From NCBI GenBank assembly GCA_018644935.1, contig JABGPL010000029.1, positions 1 to 45,536 on the forward strand: a stretch of 45,536 bases of DNA, given 5' to 3'. This document shows, piece by piece, positions 26,403-34,467 of the stretch. The DNA comes from Calditrichota bacterium. GTDB lineage: Bacteria; Electryoneota; AABM5-125-24; Hatepunaeales; Hatepunaeaceae. The position numbers and the translations under genes are program-made. Each line of letters begins with the position of its first letter. The first letter of the stretch is position 1. The notes under the pieces are model-generated. The model was not told the origin of the DNA. It ran no database searches and saw nothing but the letters and a program-made list of their open reading frames with translations.

Positions 26403-28145
26403 TTGGGAGATAGAACAATCTCTGAGATTGTGTCGGATAAAACATCTTCAAGTTGGTCTGATCTGTGGAAACTTGAGGATTATTGGGCGATCTGGTCTGG
26501 ATTTTTTATTCTGGCGATTGGCCTGCTCATCTATTTGCCATCACCACCTCCGGCAATGAAGGAAAATATTGAAAAGGCTAATAATATCCTGACCATCGAG
26601 TCAGAGAGAGCCCCCTTCAAGACAGTTGAGTGGTTTCAGGCAATAGACAGCAAAATGAAAATAAAGGGAACAAATCAGAGTTTTGCACGGTCAATAGCCA
26701 CCTGGTTAGACAAACCGCATAAATGGACATATAATCCGATAGGCTCTTTCTTTCTTTCCATTGAGGCAGCGGATACGCGAAATTATAAAGCGCAGGATAA
26801 ATATAAAAAAGCACTCGCGTTCGAACGTGAAGCAATCGCTATCGCTCGAGCATCCCAGAAAAACGCATCATTAAGCCAATACAAAGACGAAACGCTCAAT
26901 ACAAATGCCAGGCAGGATATAACAACCTGGCGAGATGCACACTGGAAAACCTCTAATGCAAGGAAGAAGACAAAAACAAAACCTTACAATCTGCCTGTTC
27001 ATCTAATCATTTTATGCCTTGGTTTAGCAATTTTTTTCGGCATAGGCAGAAGGTTTATGGGGCATTCTCTTTTCAGGTTCTGTGTCGGATTCACTTTTGT
27101 GTTTGGAATTGGCGTTCTAGCCTATCTTGCCTCACAGCAATCGGCAATGAAGGATCTTGGAATTGGTTATGCTGCATGGGCAATTCTGTTTGGGTTAATA
27201 ATAAGTAATACCATTGGTACTCCAAAATGGGTTCTGCCAGCTGTTCAGGTCGAATATTACATCAAAACTGGTTTAGTGTTACTCGGTGCGGAGATCCTTT
27301 TCAGTAAGATTATTCAAATTGGAATTCCGGGTATATTCGTCGCATGGATTGTTACCCCGATAGTTTTAGTTACAACTTATTGGTTTGGTCAGAAGATTGT
27401 GAAAATCCCCTCTAAAACACTAAATATAACGATTTCAGCAGATATGTCAGTTTGTGGAGTATCTGCTGCAATTGCAACCGCGACAGCCTGTAGAGTAAAG
27501 AAGGAAGAACTTACACTTGCGGTCGGACTGTCTTTAGTATTTACTTCGGTTATGATGATTATCATGCCGCTTTTTATAAAAGCGGTTGGTATGACCCAGA
27601 TTCTTGGTGGGGCTTGGCTGGGGGGGACAATTGATGCAACAGGGGCAGTTGCAGCTGCCGGAGCCTTCCTCGGAGAAAAGGCTCTCTATGTTGCTGCAAC
27701 GATTAAGATGATCCAGAATGTGCTAATAGGAGTTATTGCGTTCTGTGTCGCTTTATACTGGTGTATGAAGGTAGATAAGAAGACAGGGGAAACTGTTGGA
27801 GCATGGGAAATTTGGCATCGCTTCCCAAAATTTGTTCTTGGATTTATAACAGCATCAATTGTTTTCTCTTCAATTTATGCCATTTTAGGTGCTGATGTTG
27901 GGTCTGCTATAGTTGATAATGGGGTCATCCGCGGATTGTCAAAAACCATAAGAGGCTGGTTATTCTGTCTGGCATTTGCAAGTATAGGGCTTGCGACCAA
28001 TTTTCGCGAATTAAGGGGCTACTTCGCGGGAGGGAAGCCACTAATTCTTTATGTTTTTGGGCAATCATTAAACCTGATATTGACTCTGATTATGGCATAC
28101 ATATCGTTCTACATTATTTTCCCAGAAATAACTGCGGGGATATAG
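26403..28145 (+). CDS. YeiH-family putative sulfate exporter with N-terminal extension
   Basis: This polytopic inner-membrane protein has 580 residues, longer than the roughly 350 usual for YeiH. The C-terminal 370 residues carry the family core: AAWAILFGLIISNTIG, YIKTGLVLLGAEILF, ISADMSVCGVSAAIATATA and GGAWLGGTIDATGAVAAAG. About 200 N-terminal residues hold one membrane helix, a soluble helical region rich in Ala, Lys and Asn, and a second helix. TTG at 26403 directly follows an in-frame stop and has no clear Shine-Dalgarno; GTG at 26433 is an alternative. The family is annotated as putative sulfate exporter, but the substrate is poorly established. Confidence 0.85.
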   Translation: MGDRTISEIVSDKTSSSWSDLWKLEDYWAIWSGFFILAIGLLIYLPSPPPAMKENIEKANNILTIESERAPFKTVEWFQAIDSKMKIKGTNQSFARSIATWLDKPHKWTYNPIGSFFLSIEAADTRNYKAQDKYKKALAFEREAIAIARASQKNASLSQYKDETLNTNARQDITTWRDAHWKTSNARKKTKTKPYNLPVHLIILCLGLAIFFGIGRRFMGHSLFRFCVGFTFVFGIGVLAYLASQQSAMKDLGIGYAAWAILFGLIISNTIGTPKWVLPAVQVEYYIKTGLVLLGAEILFSKIIQIGIPGIFVAWIVTPIVLVTTYWFGQKIVKIPSKTLNITISADMSVCGVSAAIATATACRVKKEELTLAVGLSLVFTSVMMIIMPLFIKAVGMTQILGGAWLGGTIDATGAVAAAGAFLGEKALYVAATIKMIQNVLIGVIAFCVALYWCMKVDKKTGETVGAWEIWHRFPKFVLGFITASIVFSSIYAILGADVGSAIVDNGVIRGLSKTIRGWLFCLAFASIGLATNFRELRGYFAGGKPLILYVFGQSLNLILTLIMAYISFYIIFPEITAGI

Positions 28146-28154
28146 TTCACGAAT

Positions 28155-28445
28155 ATGAACAGGAAAAACATTACTAAAGCACCAAAATTAAATGATCAAC
28201 AACATAAAGGTTGGGGTTCGTTACTGTTTGCTGTTGCAATGGTGGTTGTTTTTATGTTTATTGTTGCACCGGGATTATTAAGGATTACCGCCATTAAAAA
28301 CATGGCGATATGCATTGAGGAGAGTAATATAGAAGCAACTGCGATCTGGTGGTCGGAAGTCGAATTAGTTTCTGATGCCGAGATCAATTGCCGTAATTCA
28401 ATCCTATATTCTCCTGTGAAACCAAAAGAAACAAAAATTAGATAA
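28155..28445 (+). CDS. Small membrane protein next to YeiH transporter
   Basis: This 96-residue protein of unknown family has one clear hydrophobic helix (SLLFAVAMVVVFMFIVAPGLL, around residues 22-42) and a soluble tail with two cysteines. It starts nine bases after the transporter stop and ends eight bases before the ParA gene, so all three are probably co-transcribed. It may be an accessory subunit of the transporter. No motif allows a functional call. Confidence 0.6.
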   Translation: MNRKNITKAPKLNDQQHKGWGSLLFAVAMVVVFMFIVAPGLLRITAIKNMAICIEESNIEATAIWWSEVELVSDAEINCRNSILYSPVKPKETKIR

Positions 28446-28453
28446 AGCATTTA

Positions 28454-29233
28454 GTGTCACATACAATTGTAATTGCAAACCAGAAGGGTGGAGTCGGGAA
28501 AACAACAACAGCCGTGAACCTGTCTGCAGCTCTTGGATTAGCTGAGCAGTCAACGCTGTTAGTTGACCTTGACCCTCAAGCAAATTCAAGTTCTTCACTC
28601 GGCGTTCGGGTTTCGGATAACGAGCCGTGTATTTATGAGCTTTTAACCGGCGCTGTCGAAGCTGATGATATTATACAGAAAACAGAGTTTCCGTTTCTAT
28701 CAGTTTTGCCATCTCACATCCGGCTCGTTGGGGCAGAAATTGAATTGATAGATACCGAAGACAGAGAGAGTGTCCTGCGAAAATGTATTGACACAGTTCG
28801 GGACAGGTTCGATTTTATTGTAATAGATTGTCCTCCATCTTTAGGACTGCTGACTGTGAATGGGTTAACTTCTGCAGATGGATTTTTAGTACCGATGCAG
28901 GCGGAATATTTCGCATTGGAAGGACTTACTCAATTGCTCCAGACAGTTCGCACGGTTCAAAAGAGGTTAAATACCGACTTGAAGATGGATGGGGTCGTGC
29001 TTACAATGTTTGATCATCGATTGAATCTTGCAAATCAGGTTAAGGATGAATTACATAAATTTTTCCCTGCCCATATTTTTGAGACCATCATCAAGCGAAA
29101 TGTTCGTCTGGCAGAAGCTCCGAGCTTTGGTAAACCAGTAATGAATTTTGCAGCAAGTTCTCAGGGTGCTCGTGACTATTTAGCTCTCGCGTCCGAGCTC
29201 ATTAGTCGAAAGAAAAGGGACGTTCAGTATTAG
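28454..29233 (+). CDS. ParA/Soj-family partition ATPase
   Basis: This deviant Walker A ATPase has 259 residues. The N-terminus has KGGVGKTTT (residues 11-19), then LVDLDPQANSSSSLG, Walker B-like FIVIDCPPSLG, and later MQAEYFALEGLTQLL, LTMFDHRLNLANQV and FETIIKRNVRLAEAPSFG. These match the Soj/ParA subgroup that positions chromosomes or other cargo on the nucleoid. ParA is normally followed by ParB; here the next gene is a small membrane protein and no ParB appears. It could therefore act on a different cargo, such as a surface or pilus complex. The start is GTG. Confidence 0.9.
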   Translation: MSHTIVIANQKGGVGKTTTAVNLSAALGLAEQSTLLVDLDPQANSSSSLGVRVSDNEPCIYELLTGAVEADDIIQKTEFPFLSVLPSHIRLVGAEIELIDTEDRESVLRKCIDTVRDRFDFIVIDCPPSLGLLTVNGLTSADGFLVPMQAEYFALEGLTQLLQTVRTVQKRLNTDLKMDGVVLTMFDHRLNLANQVKDELHKFFPAHIFETIIKRNVRLAEAPSFGKPVMNFAASSQGARDYLALASELISRKKRDVQY

Positions 29234-29286
29234 AACAAGTGTACTCGTGCATGTAGAGTTTTTTACTTAAGTAAAACAGGTGAAAC

Positions 29287-29568
29287 ATGTTAAATGAAAA
29301 AGAACGTTTAGATGAACTTGAAGCGCGTATAGACAACCTTGACCGAGAAATTGAGGATGTCAGATTAAAAAGTTATCAGACCTCTGAAATATCTGAAACA
29401 ACATGTAAAACTCGCCCCCGTAATGAGCTCATTATGGGATCGATGCTGATTATTGTTGGAATTTATTTTCTCGGAAAAAGTCTTGCTTGGTATAGCCTTG
29501 ATATCCCCTTTTGGCCGGCAATCCTAATTCTGGTAGGATTGGGTGCGATAATTAATTCGCGAAAGTAA
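29287..29568 (+). CDS. Small coiled-coil and membrane protein, LiaI/LiaF-like
   Basis: This 93-residue protein has an N-terminal charged coiled coil (residues 1-35, LDELEARIDNLDREIEDV) and then two hydrophobic segments (LIMGSMLIIVGIYFLG and FWPAILILVGLGAII). The second resembles the LiaI/LiaF-type transmembrane motif with its FWP signature. It follows the ParA gene after 53 bases. The function is unknown; a membrane-stress or anchoring role would be a guess. Confidence 0.6.
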   Translation: MLNEKERLDELEARIDNLDREIEDVRLKSYQTSEISETTCKTRPRNELIMGSMLIIVGIYFLGKSLAWYSLDIPFWPAILILVGLGAIINSRK

Positions 29569-29643
29569 CTTACAGGCCTCAATAAATTAAATGGCAATTA
29601 CCCGGATAAAAGAACTGTCAAAGAAGTAGTCGGGTCGATTGGT

Positions 29644-30776
29644 GTGTATTTGAAAATGCTAATCGGAACAAATCTCCCTAAAGTCGGATTGTTAATGAGT
29701 ATAACTCTGATCGGCGGGGGAGCTGCGATTATGTACTTCGAGCAAGGACAAGACTCATTCAAGAATTTTTTCCTCCGTCTGGTGGGTACTGGTGACAATT
29801 ACCACAGTTGGATATGGAGATATGATTCCTCAAACTCCGGTGGGAAAGCTGATTGGGTCCGGGCTCATACTATCTGGAGTAATTTTAATATCAACCTTTA
29901 CTGCAGCAGTCTCATCAAATTTCGTAGCGGAGAAAATAAAGGAAGGAAAGGGATTGCAAACGATAAAATACAAAGATCACATTATCGTTTGCAGAGCGGG
30001 GAGATATTGCTTGACAGACATTCAAGTCTATTGTAGGATTGAATCAACAATCTCCTCCACGGGTTGTATTTATTGGCGATATTGCACCAGATGCAGCAGA
30101 AGGAATTATCGAGCAATATCCCGAGCTTAACCTTAAGCATGTTCGAGGGAACTGGACACATGAGGAGGTACTGAAACGAGCTGGGGTTTTAGATGCAAAA
30201 CGAGTAATAATCCTGCCCGATGAATCCTTAATTGATCCAGGGAAAATGGATGCGAAAACAATCCTGGCGACTATTACTGTCAAAGCACTTCACCCGGAAG
30301 GTCGATTGTTGGCGCATATAATGAAGCGTGAAAACCGTGTATTCCTCCAGAGAGTTAATGCTGATGAAATCCTTGTCTCGGATGAATACTCTGGTTTTCT
30401 ATTAGCTTCAAATGCTATCTCGACCGGGGTTTCGCAAATGGTCAGAGAGATGCTGTCACTGGAAGGGGAGAATATTCTAAATGGAATTAACATCCCGAAT
30501 GAATTTGCTGGAAAGACTTTTCTGGAGCTTTCAAACTACTTTCACAGCAAAGGTTCACTATTAACTGGTCTTATACGTGAAGAAACACCACTGGAGGCTA
30601 TGGATGTTCTCTCCGCAGACCAATCAGCTCTTGATGAGTTTATTCAACGCAAATTTAAAGAAGCAGGTATGGGTTCAGAAGATTCTACCAGGACCCGCTC
30701 ACGGCTCAACCCACCGCCGGATGCAATCATAGATAAACGAGATAGAGCTGTTATTATCCGGAAGCGTGGAGGCTAA
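29644..30776 (+). pseudogene. Broken K+ channel with TrkA-N-like RCK domain
   Basis: Reading three frames in turn yields one recognisable two-helix potassium channel. Helix 1 is in the first frame (LLMSITLIGGGAAIMYFEQG). The pore helix and selectivity filter TTVGYGD (29801-29821) are in the next frame, with the second helix and the linker KYKDHIIVC. The RCK domain starting VVFIGDIAPDAAEG is in the third frame and runs to 30776. The first shift fits one extra T in the run at 29766-29771. The second lies at 29993-30003. An in-frame TGA follows at 30012-30014, in the segment GDIA-stop-QTFKSIVG. The N-terminal start is unclear; GTG 29644 is the first candidate. These are either real decay or consensus errors. 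Confidence 0.82.
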
Positions 30777-30778
30777 TC

Positions 30779-31290
30779 TTGGCACGTTCAATTTGATCTG
30801 AACAATTGACTAGATTCAGTTTGTTCCGTCATATGCATGAATCGCAAATTAGACATGTTGCGGATGCAATGACGAATCGTCGGTATACAAAAGACAAAAT
30901 TATTATTCGTGTAGGTGATATTGGAGATGAAGAATTTGTTTTTTTTCCCGGTATCATTTCGATCAGTAAGAGTTTAACTCTACACAATATGGAAGGAACA
31001 GACCAGCGGGACAAAAGTCTTATCCAGCTCAGCGAGTCTGATGATGTCTTTTTCGGTGAAATGAGTCTGCTTGGTAACAAAGAACGATCCGCAACTCTAA
31101 TTGCTAAGACGGATGTTGAGCTCGGTATATCAACCGAATCTCAAGTGCGAGAGCTGCGGAGATTAATCCTGATTTTGGTTACAGATTATTTTATAATATC
31201 GGGTTAAAACTCGCCTCTGATGTTCGACGTGGAAACCAGGATGTGCTAAAATTGACAACAGCGTTGTGTCTGGCACTTGAAAGAAGGTAG
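30779..31290 (+). pseudogene. Broken cyclic-nucleotide-binding-domain protein
   Basis: A CNBD/Crp-like regulatory domain protein. TTG at 30779 follows GGAGG (30768-30772) at ideal distance, but codon 6 is TGA (30794-30796). An internal TTG at 30806 could restart. The body reads LTRFSLFRHMHESQI, a typical CNBD entry, then FFGEMSLLGNKERSATLIA, the phosphate-binding cassette-like stretch, although the usual Arg/Ser positions are only partly matched. At about 31154-31159 one missing base shifts the frame. Correcting it restores ELAEINPDFGYRLFYNIG and a natural end at 31288-31290. Possibly it gated the adjacent channel or signalled potassium state. Confidence 0.78.
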
Positions 31291-31373
31291 CTTTTTGCTC
31301 AGAAAGCCGTATATTGTTAGTTTACGGTAATCTTTAGCAGCTCCGTTTTAACTGTAAATTAACCGGTAGGTTT

Positions 31374-32375
31374 ATGGCAGCATACATCCTGAAACGTATT
31401 CTTTTTATGATTCCAACGATTTTCGGAATCACAATTGTTGCATTTTTGATCATCCATCTTGCTCCGGGTGATCCAGCGGCTATGAAAGCAAGAGCAGGCG
31501 AGGGAATGGTAGAGGGTGTGACGGAAGAGGCAATCCAGAAAACGCGTGAACTGTATGGACTGGACAAACCGTTGCACATTCAATACTACCTCTGGTTGAA
31601 AAGGATAGCAACACTTGACCTAGGTGAATCGATAAAGTTTAAGCGTCCTGTCTGGGATGTGATAATGGAACGGATTCCTGTGTCACTCAGATTAGCGTTG
31701 ACTTCACTCTTCCTTGCTTATTTGATATCAATTCCAATCGGGATATATTCCGCGACCCACCAGTACTCCCGGGTTGATACTTTTGTAACACTCCTTCTGT
31801 TTATCCTCTACTCCTTGCCCTCTTTCTGGGTAGCGACCATGCTGATTGTATTTCTTGGTGGGGGAGATTTTTTAGATATATTTCCCGTGTTTGGATTGGC
31901 TTCTATCGGTGCGGAAAAGCTGTCGTTTTGGGCGAGATTCTGGGATACGGCATGGCATCTTGTACTGCCCGTGTTCTGCATGACCTATGCCTCTCTTGCA
32001 GTGCTTTCGAGATACATGCGAACGGCGATGCTCGAGGTAATAAGACAGGATTACATAACCACAGCCAGAGCGAAAGGGCTCTCTGAAAATGTGGTGATTT
32101 ATAAACATGCGCTTCGGAATTCACTTATTCCGATAATAACCCTTCTTGCTTCATTGCTCCCTGCGACACTTGGCGGATCGATTATCATTGAAACGATTTT
32201 CACAATTCCCGGCATGGGGCAATTAGTTTTTGAAGCGATACTGGCTCGTGACTATCCCATTATTATGGGTGAGTTAACCATAGTGACCTTCCTGACGCTA
32301 TTTGGAATTTTGGTGGCAGATATTCTCTATTCGGTTGTCGATCCAAGAATCGCTTACGATAGAAGCAGTGAGTGA
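31374..32375 (+). CDS. DppB-type peptide/nickel ABC transporter permease
   Basis: This inner-membrane permease has 333 residues and six predicted helices. The N-terminal signature YILKRILFMIPTIFGITIV and HLAPGDPA, and the EAA-loop region TTARAKGLSENVVIYKHALRN, identify the DppB/OppB family. It normally pairs with DppC, two ATPases and a binding protein; none of these is in the neighbourhood. Downstream is a small unrelated lipoprotein. The gene may cooperate with partners elsewhere. Substrate cannot be assigned. Confidence 0.88.
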   Translation: MAAYILKRILFMIPTIFGITIVAFLIIHLAPGDPAAMKARAGEGMVEGVTEEAIQKTRELYGLDKPLHIQYYLWLKRIATLDLGESIKFKRPVWDVIMERIPVSLRLALTSLFLAYLISIPIGIYSATHQYSRVDTFVTLLLFILYSLPSFWVATMLIVFLGGGDFLDIFPVFGLASIGAEKLSFWARFWDTAWHLVLPVFCMTYASLAVLSRYMRTAMLEVIRQDYITTARAKGLSENVVIYKHALRNSLIPIITLLASLLPATLGGSIIIETIFTIPGMGQLVFEAILARDYPIIMGELTIVTFLTLFGILVADILYSVVDPRIAYDRSSE

Positions 32376-32424
32376 TAATTTTGAAAACTGGCATTAAGAG
32401 GGACTAAACGACGCAGAGGTAACA

Positions 32425-32778
32425 ATGAAAAACAGATACTTTCCAAATAAATATATATACATTTTCTTTGCTTTTTTTACTTTTCTGATCGCATTTAATG
32501 GGTGTGACTGGTCGGCACGATGGGATTTGAAACGAGCTGAGAAAGCGCTGATGAAAGCAGATAAGCTGAACGCTGAGTTTTGGGCCGAGAAAGAGTACAC
32601 AAAAGCACAGAATGCTTTTGTGGAAGCCATGGATCTGGCTCGAGTCAGAGATATTAACCTGGCCAGAGACAAGGCTGAAGAAGCGAAAGCATGGGCTGAT
32701 GAGGCGATAATGTGGTCTGAGATAAGAATTGATGAAATGGAAAAGGAAAAAGAATCACTGGGAACGTATAAGGACTAA
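32425..32778 (+). CDS. Small alpha-helical lipoprotein, DUF4398-like
   Basis: This 117-residue protein has a signal sequence ending in a lipobox (FNGC) and then an entirely helical Ala-, Lys- and Glu-rich region (AEKALMKADKLNAEFWAEKEY and AFVEAMDLARVRDINLARDK). It resembles DUF4398-type envelope lipoproteins, often found near OmpA-like proteins. None is nearby. It precedes the Ser/Thr kinase by 27 bases and may be in the same transcript. Confidence 0.65.
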   Translation: MKNRYFPNKYIYIFFAFFTFLIAFNGCDWSARWDLKRAEKALMKADKLNAEFWAEKEYTKAQNAFVEAMDLARVRDINLARDKAEEAKAWADEAIMWSEIRIDEMEKEKESLGTYKD

Positions 32779-32805
32779 CGATCACTATATTGAGAGTCTG
32801 ATATC

Positions 32806-34410
32806 GTGTCCCTAGAAGACCGCTTTGAAATAGAATCACCGATTCACATCGGGCAGGTTGCATCAGCATATCCTGCCATGATAATTGGTGAAAATATCAA
32901 AGTATTACTGAAGGTTATCCATCCGCAGTGGGCACAGGACGAAGAGCTGGTAGAGCGATTTGAGCGAGAGGGTGAGACAATTGCGAGCATCCGACATCCC
33001 AATGTAGTTAAAGTCCTGGAGTTTGGCAGGGTTGACGATGTTCCTTATATGGCGTTGGAATGGGTTGAAGGTGGAACACTCGCCGACCGATTGACAGATG
33101 GACCCTTACCACAGAACAGCCTGCATAAAATCGCCAAAGAAATTCTCACCGGACTTAAAGCCGTGCACGAAACCGGCATGGTGCATCGCGATCTCAAACC
33201 TGATAATATTCTAATTGGAACAGATGGGCATGTAAGGCTCGCAGATTTTTCACTTGCAGGTTTCAGTGGAAGATCGAAAATGACCGAACACGGAGCGGTT
33301 CTCGGCTCACCTGCGTATATGGCACCAGAGCTTTTAGATTCCGAACCTGCTTCACCATCAAGTGACCTATACAGTGTTGGAATAATACTGTTAGAAGCTT
33401 TAACCGGTTCAAATCCATATCAATCATTCGATCCGATGATTAGTCTCGGGCTGATAAGAAGGATTGATCCCCCCATCCTATCCGGACGAAAGAACATTAA
33501 TGTTCATCTGGCGAATCTTGTTGATGCTCTTCTGACCAGACCGGCAGAAAGACGTCTTCAATCAGCGGATAATGCACTCAGCATTTTGGCCGGTGAAGAG
33601 TCTTTATCCTGTGCAGATAAATCTCCTCAAATTGGATCACATGAACATTTGCCTGACAAACGTATCCGGTCACCTTACCTATTGTATGTCTTGATAGCAA
33701 TTACCGGAATAGCCTTGATATTTATCCCCTGGATTTTAAGAAAGAACACTCCAGAAGAGAATAATGTGGTGCAAGATGAAGCACAAAATGGAATGTTCAT
33801 AGATTCAGCTGATGTGTCTGGATTAATTCCCGTCAAGGATTCAACTGAGATTGTGTCACCAATCGATACATCTATCATACCAGATGTCAGTGACTCTGCA
33901 ATACAGTTCGCTGCAAAGAATGATATCAAACCCGAACCGTCAGTTCCTGATAAGCAGGTAAGCAAAATTGTACAAAACGGATATATTGCGTTCATAGTTC
34001 GTCCCTGGGCGCGAGTATTTCTGGAAGATAAGGAATTAGGAATAACTCCTCTCGGCAGGGTTGAGCTATCGCCTGGAGTACATGATATGATACTCGAGAA
34101 TGGGAGTTTTCCCCCATACTCAAGATCATTGAAGGTTGATGCTGGTGAAGTAGATACAATAGAGATTGACCTGACCCAAGAATTCAGTCGACTGGAGGTT
34201 TCTGCTGTTCCCTGGGGTTATCTTTGGATTGATAGTGATTCAATAGGTCTTTTGCCACGAACGGATCCCGTCTGGATAAATCCGGGCATGCATGATCTGC
34301 GAATTACACACCCCGCTTTTTCAAGTTGGCGCGATTCGATTAATGTTTATTCTGGTGAAAGTTATGGATTCAAGATTGATTTGAAAAGTGGCACAATGGT
34401 TGCAAAGTAA
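32806..34410 (+). CDS. Membrane Ser/Thr protein kinase with PEGA domains
   Basis: This 534-residue Hanks-type kinase starts at GTG. The catalytic domain (residues about 8-265) has the ATP-anchoring Lys36 in VLLKVIHP, HRDLKPDN (127-134) and SPAYMAPE. The metal-binding motif reads DFS (147-149) instead of DFG. The glycine loop is degenerate, with only one glycine. A single membrane helix lies near residues 289-306 (YVLIAITGIALIFIPWIL). Outside the membrane are two PEGA-like beta domains (around 387-450 and 455-530). It probably senses an envelope signal. It heads a cluster with Kelch and TPR proteins. Activity with the altered DFG is uncertain. Confidence 0.85.
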   Translation: MSLEDRFEIESPIHIGQVASAYPAMIIGENIKVLLKVIHPQWAQDEELVERFEREGETIASIRHPNVVKVLEFGRVDDVPYMALEWVEGGTLADRLTDGPLPQNSLHKIAKEILTGLKAVHETGMVHRDLKPDNILIGTDGHVRLADFSLAGFSGRSKMTEHGAVLGSPAYMAPELLDSEPASPSSDLYSVGIILLEALTGSNPYQSFDPMISLGLIRRIDPPILSGRKNINVHLANLVDALLTRPAERRLQSADNALSILAGEESLSCADKSPQIGSHEHLPDKRIRSPYLLYVLIAITGIALIFIPWILRKNTPEENNVVQDEAQNGMFIDSADVSGLIPVKDSTEIVSPIDTSIIPDVSDSAIQFAAKNDIKPEPSVPDKQVSKIVQNGYIAFIVRPWARVFLEDKELGITPLGRVELSPGVHDMILENGSFPPYSRSLKVDAGEVDTIEIDLTQEFSRLEVSAVPWGYLWIDSDSIGLLPRTDPVWINPGMHDLRITHPAFSSWRDSINVYSGESYGFKIDLKSGTMVAK

Positions 34411-34467
34411 TTATTTGGATAGTACATTAAGAAATTAGCTATTTAACAAAAAGAACCCTTGAAGTAA

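Noticed and set aside
28454..29233. Replication origin near ParA
   Set aside because: No DnaA-box cluster, dnaA, parB or gidA was seen nearby.
30012..30796. UGA recoded as a sense codon
   Set aside because: TGA stands as a genuine stop at the ends of the secretin, Kelch, TPR, HdrC and first HAD genes, so the two internal TGAs more likely reflect mutation or sequence error than a changed code.
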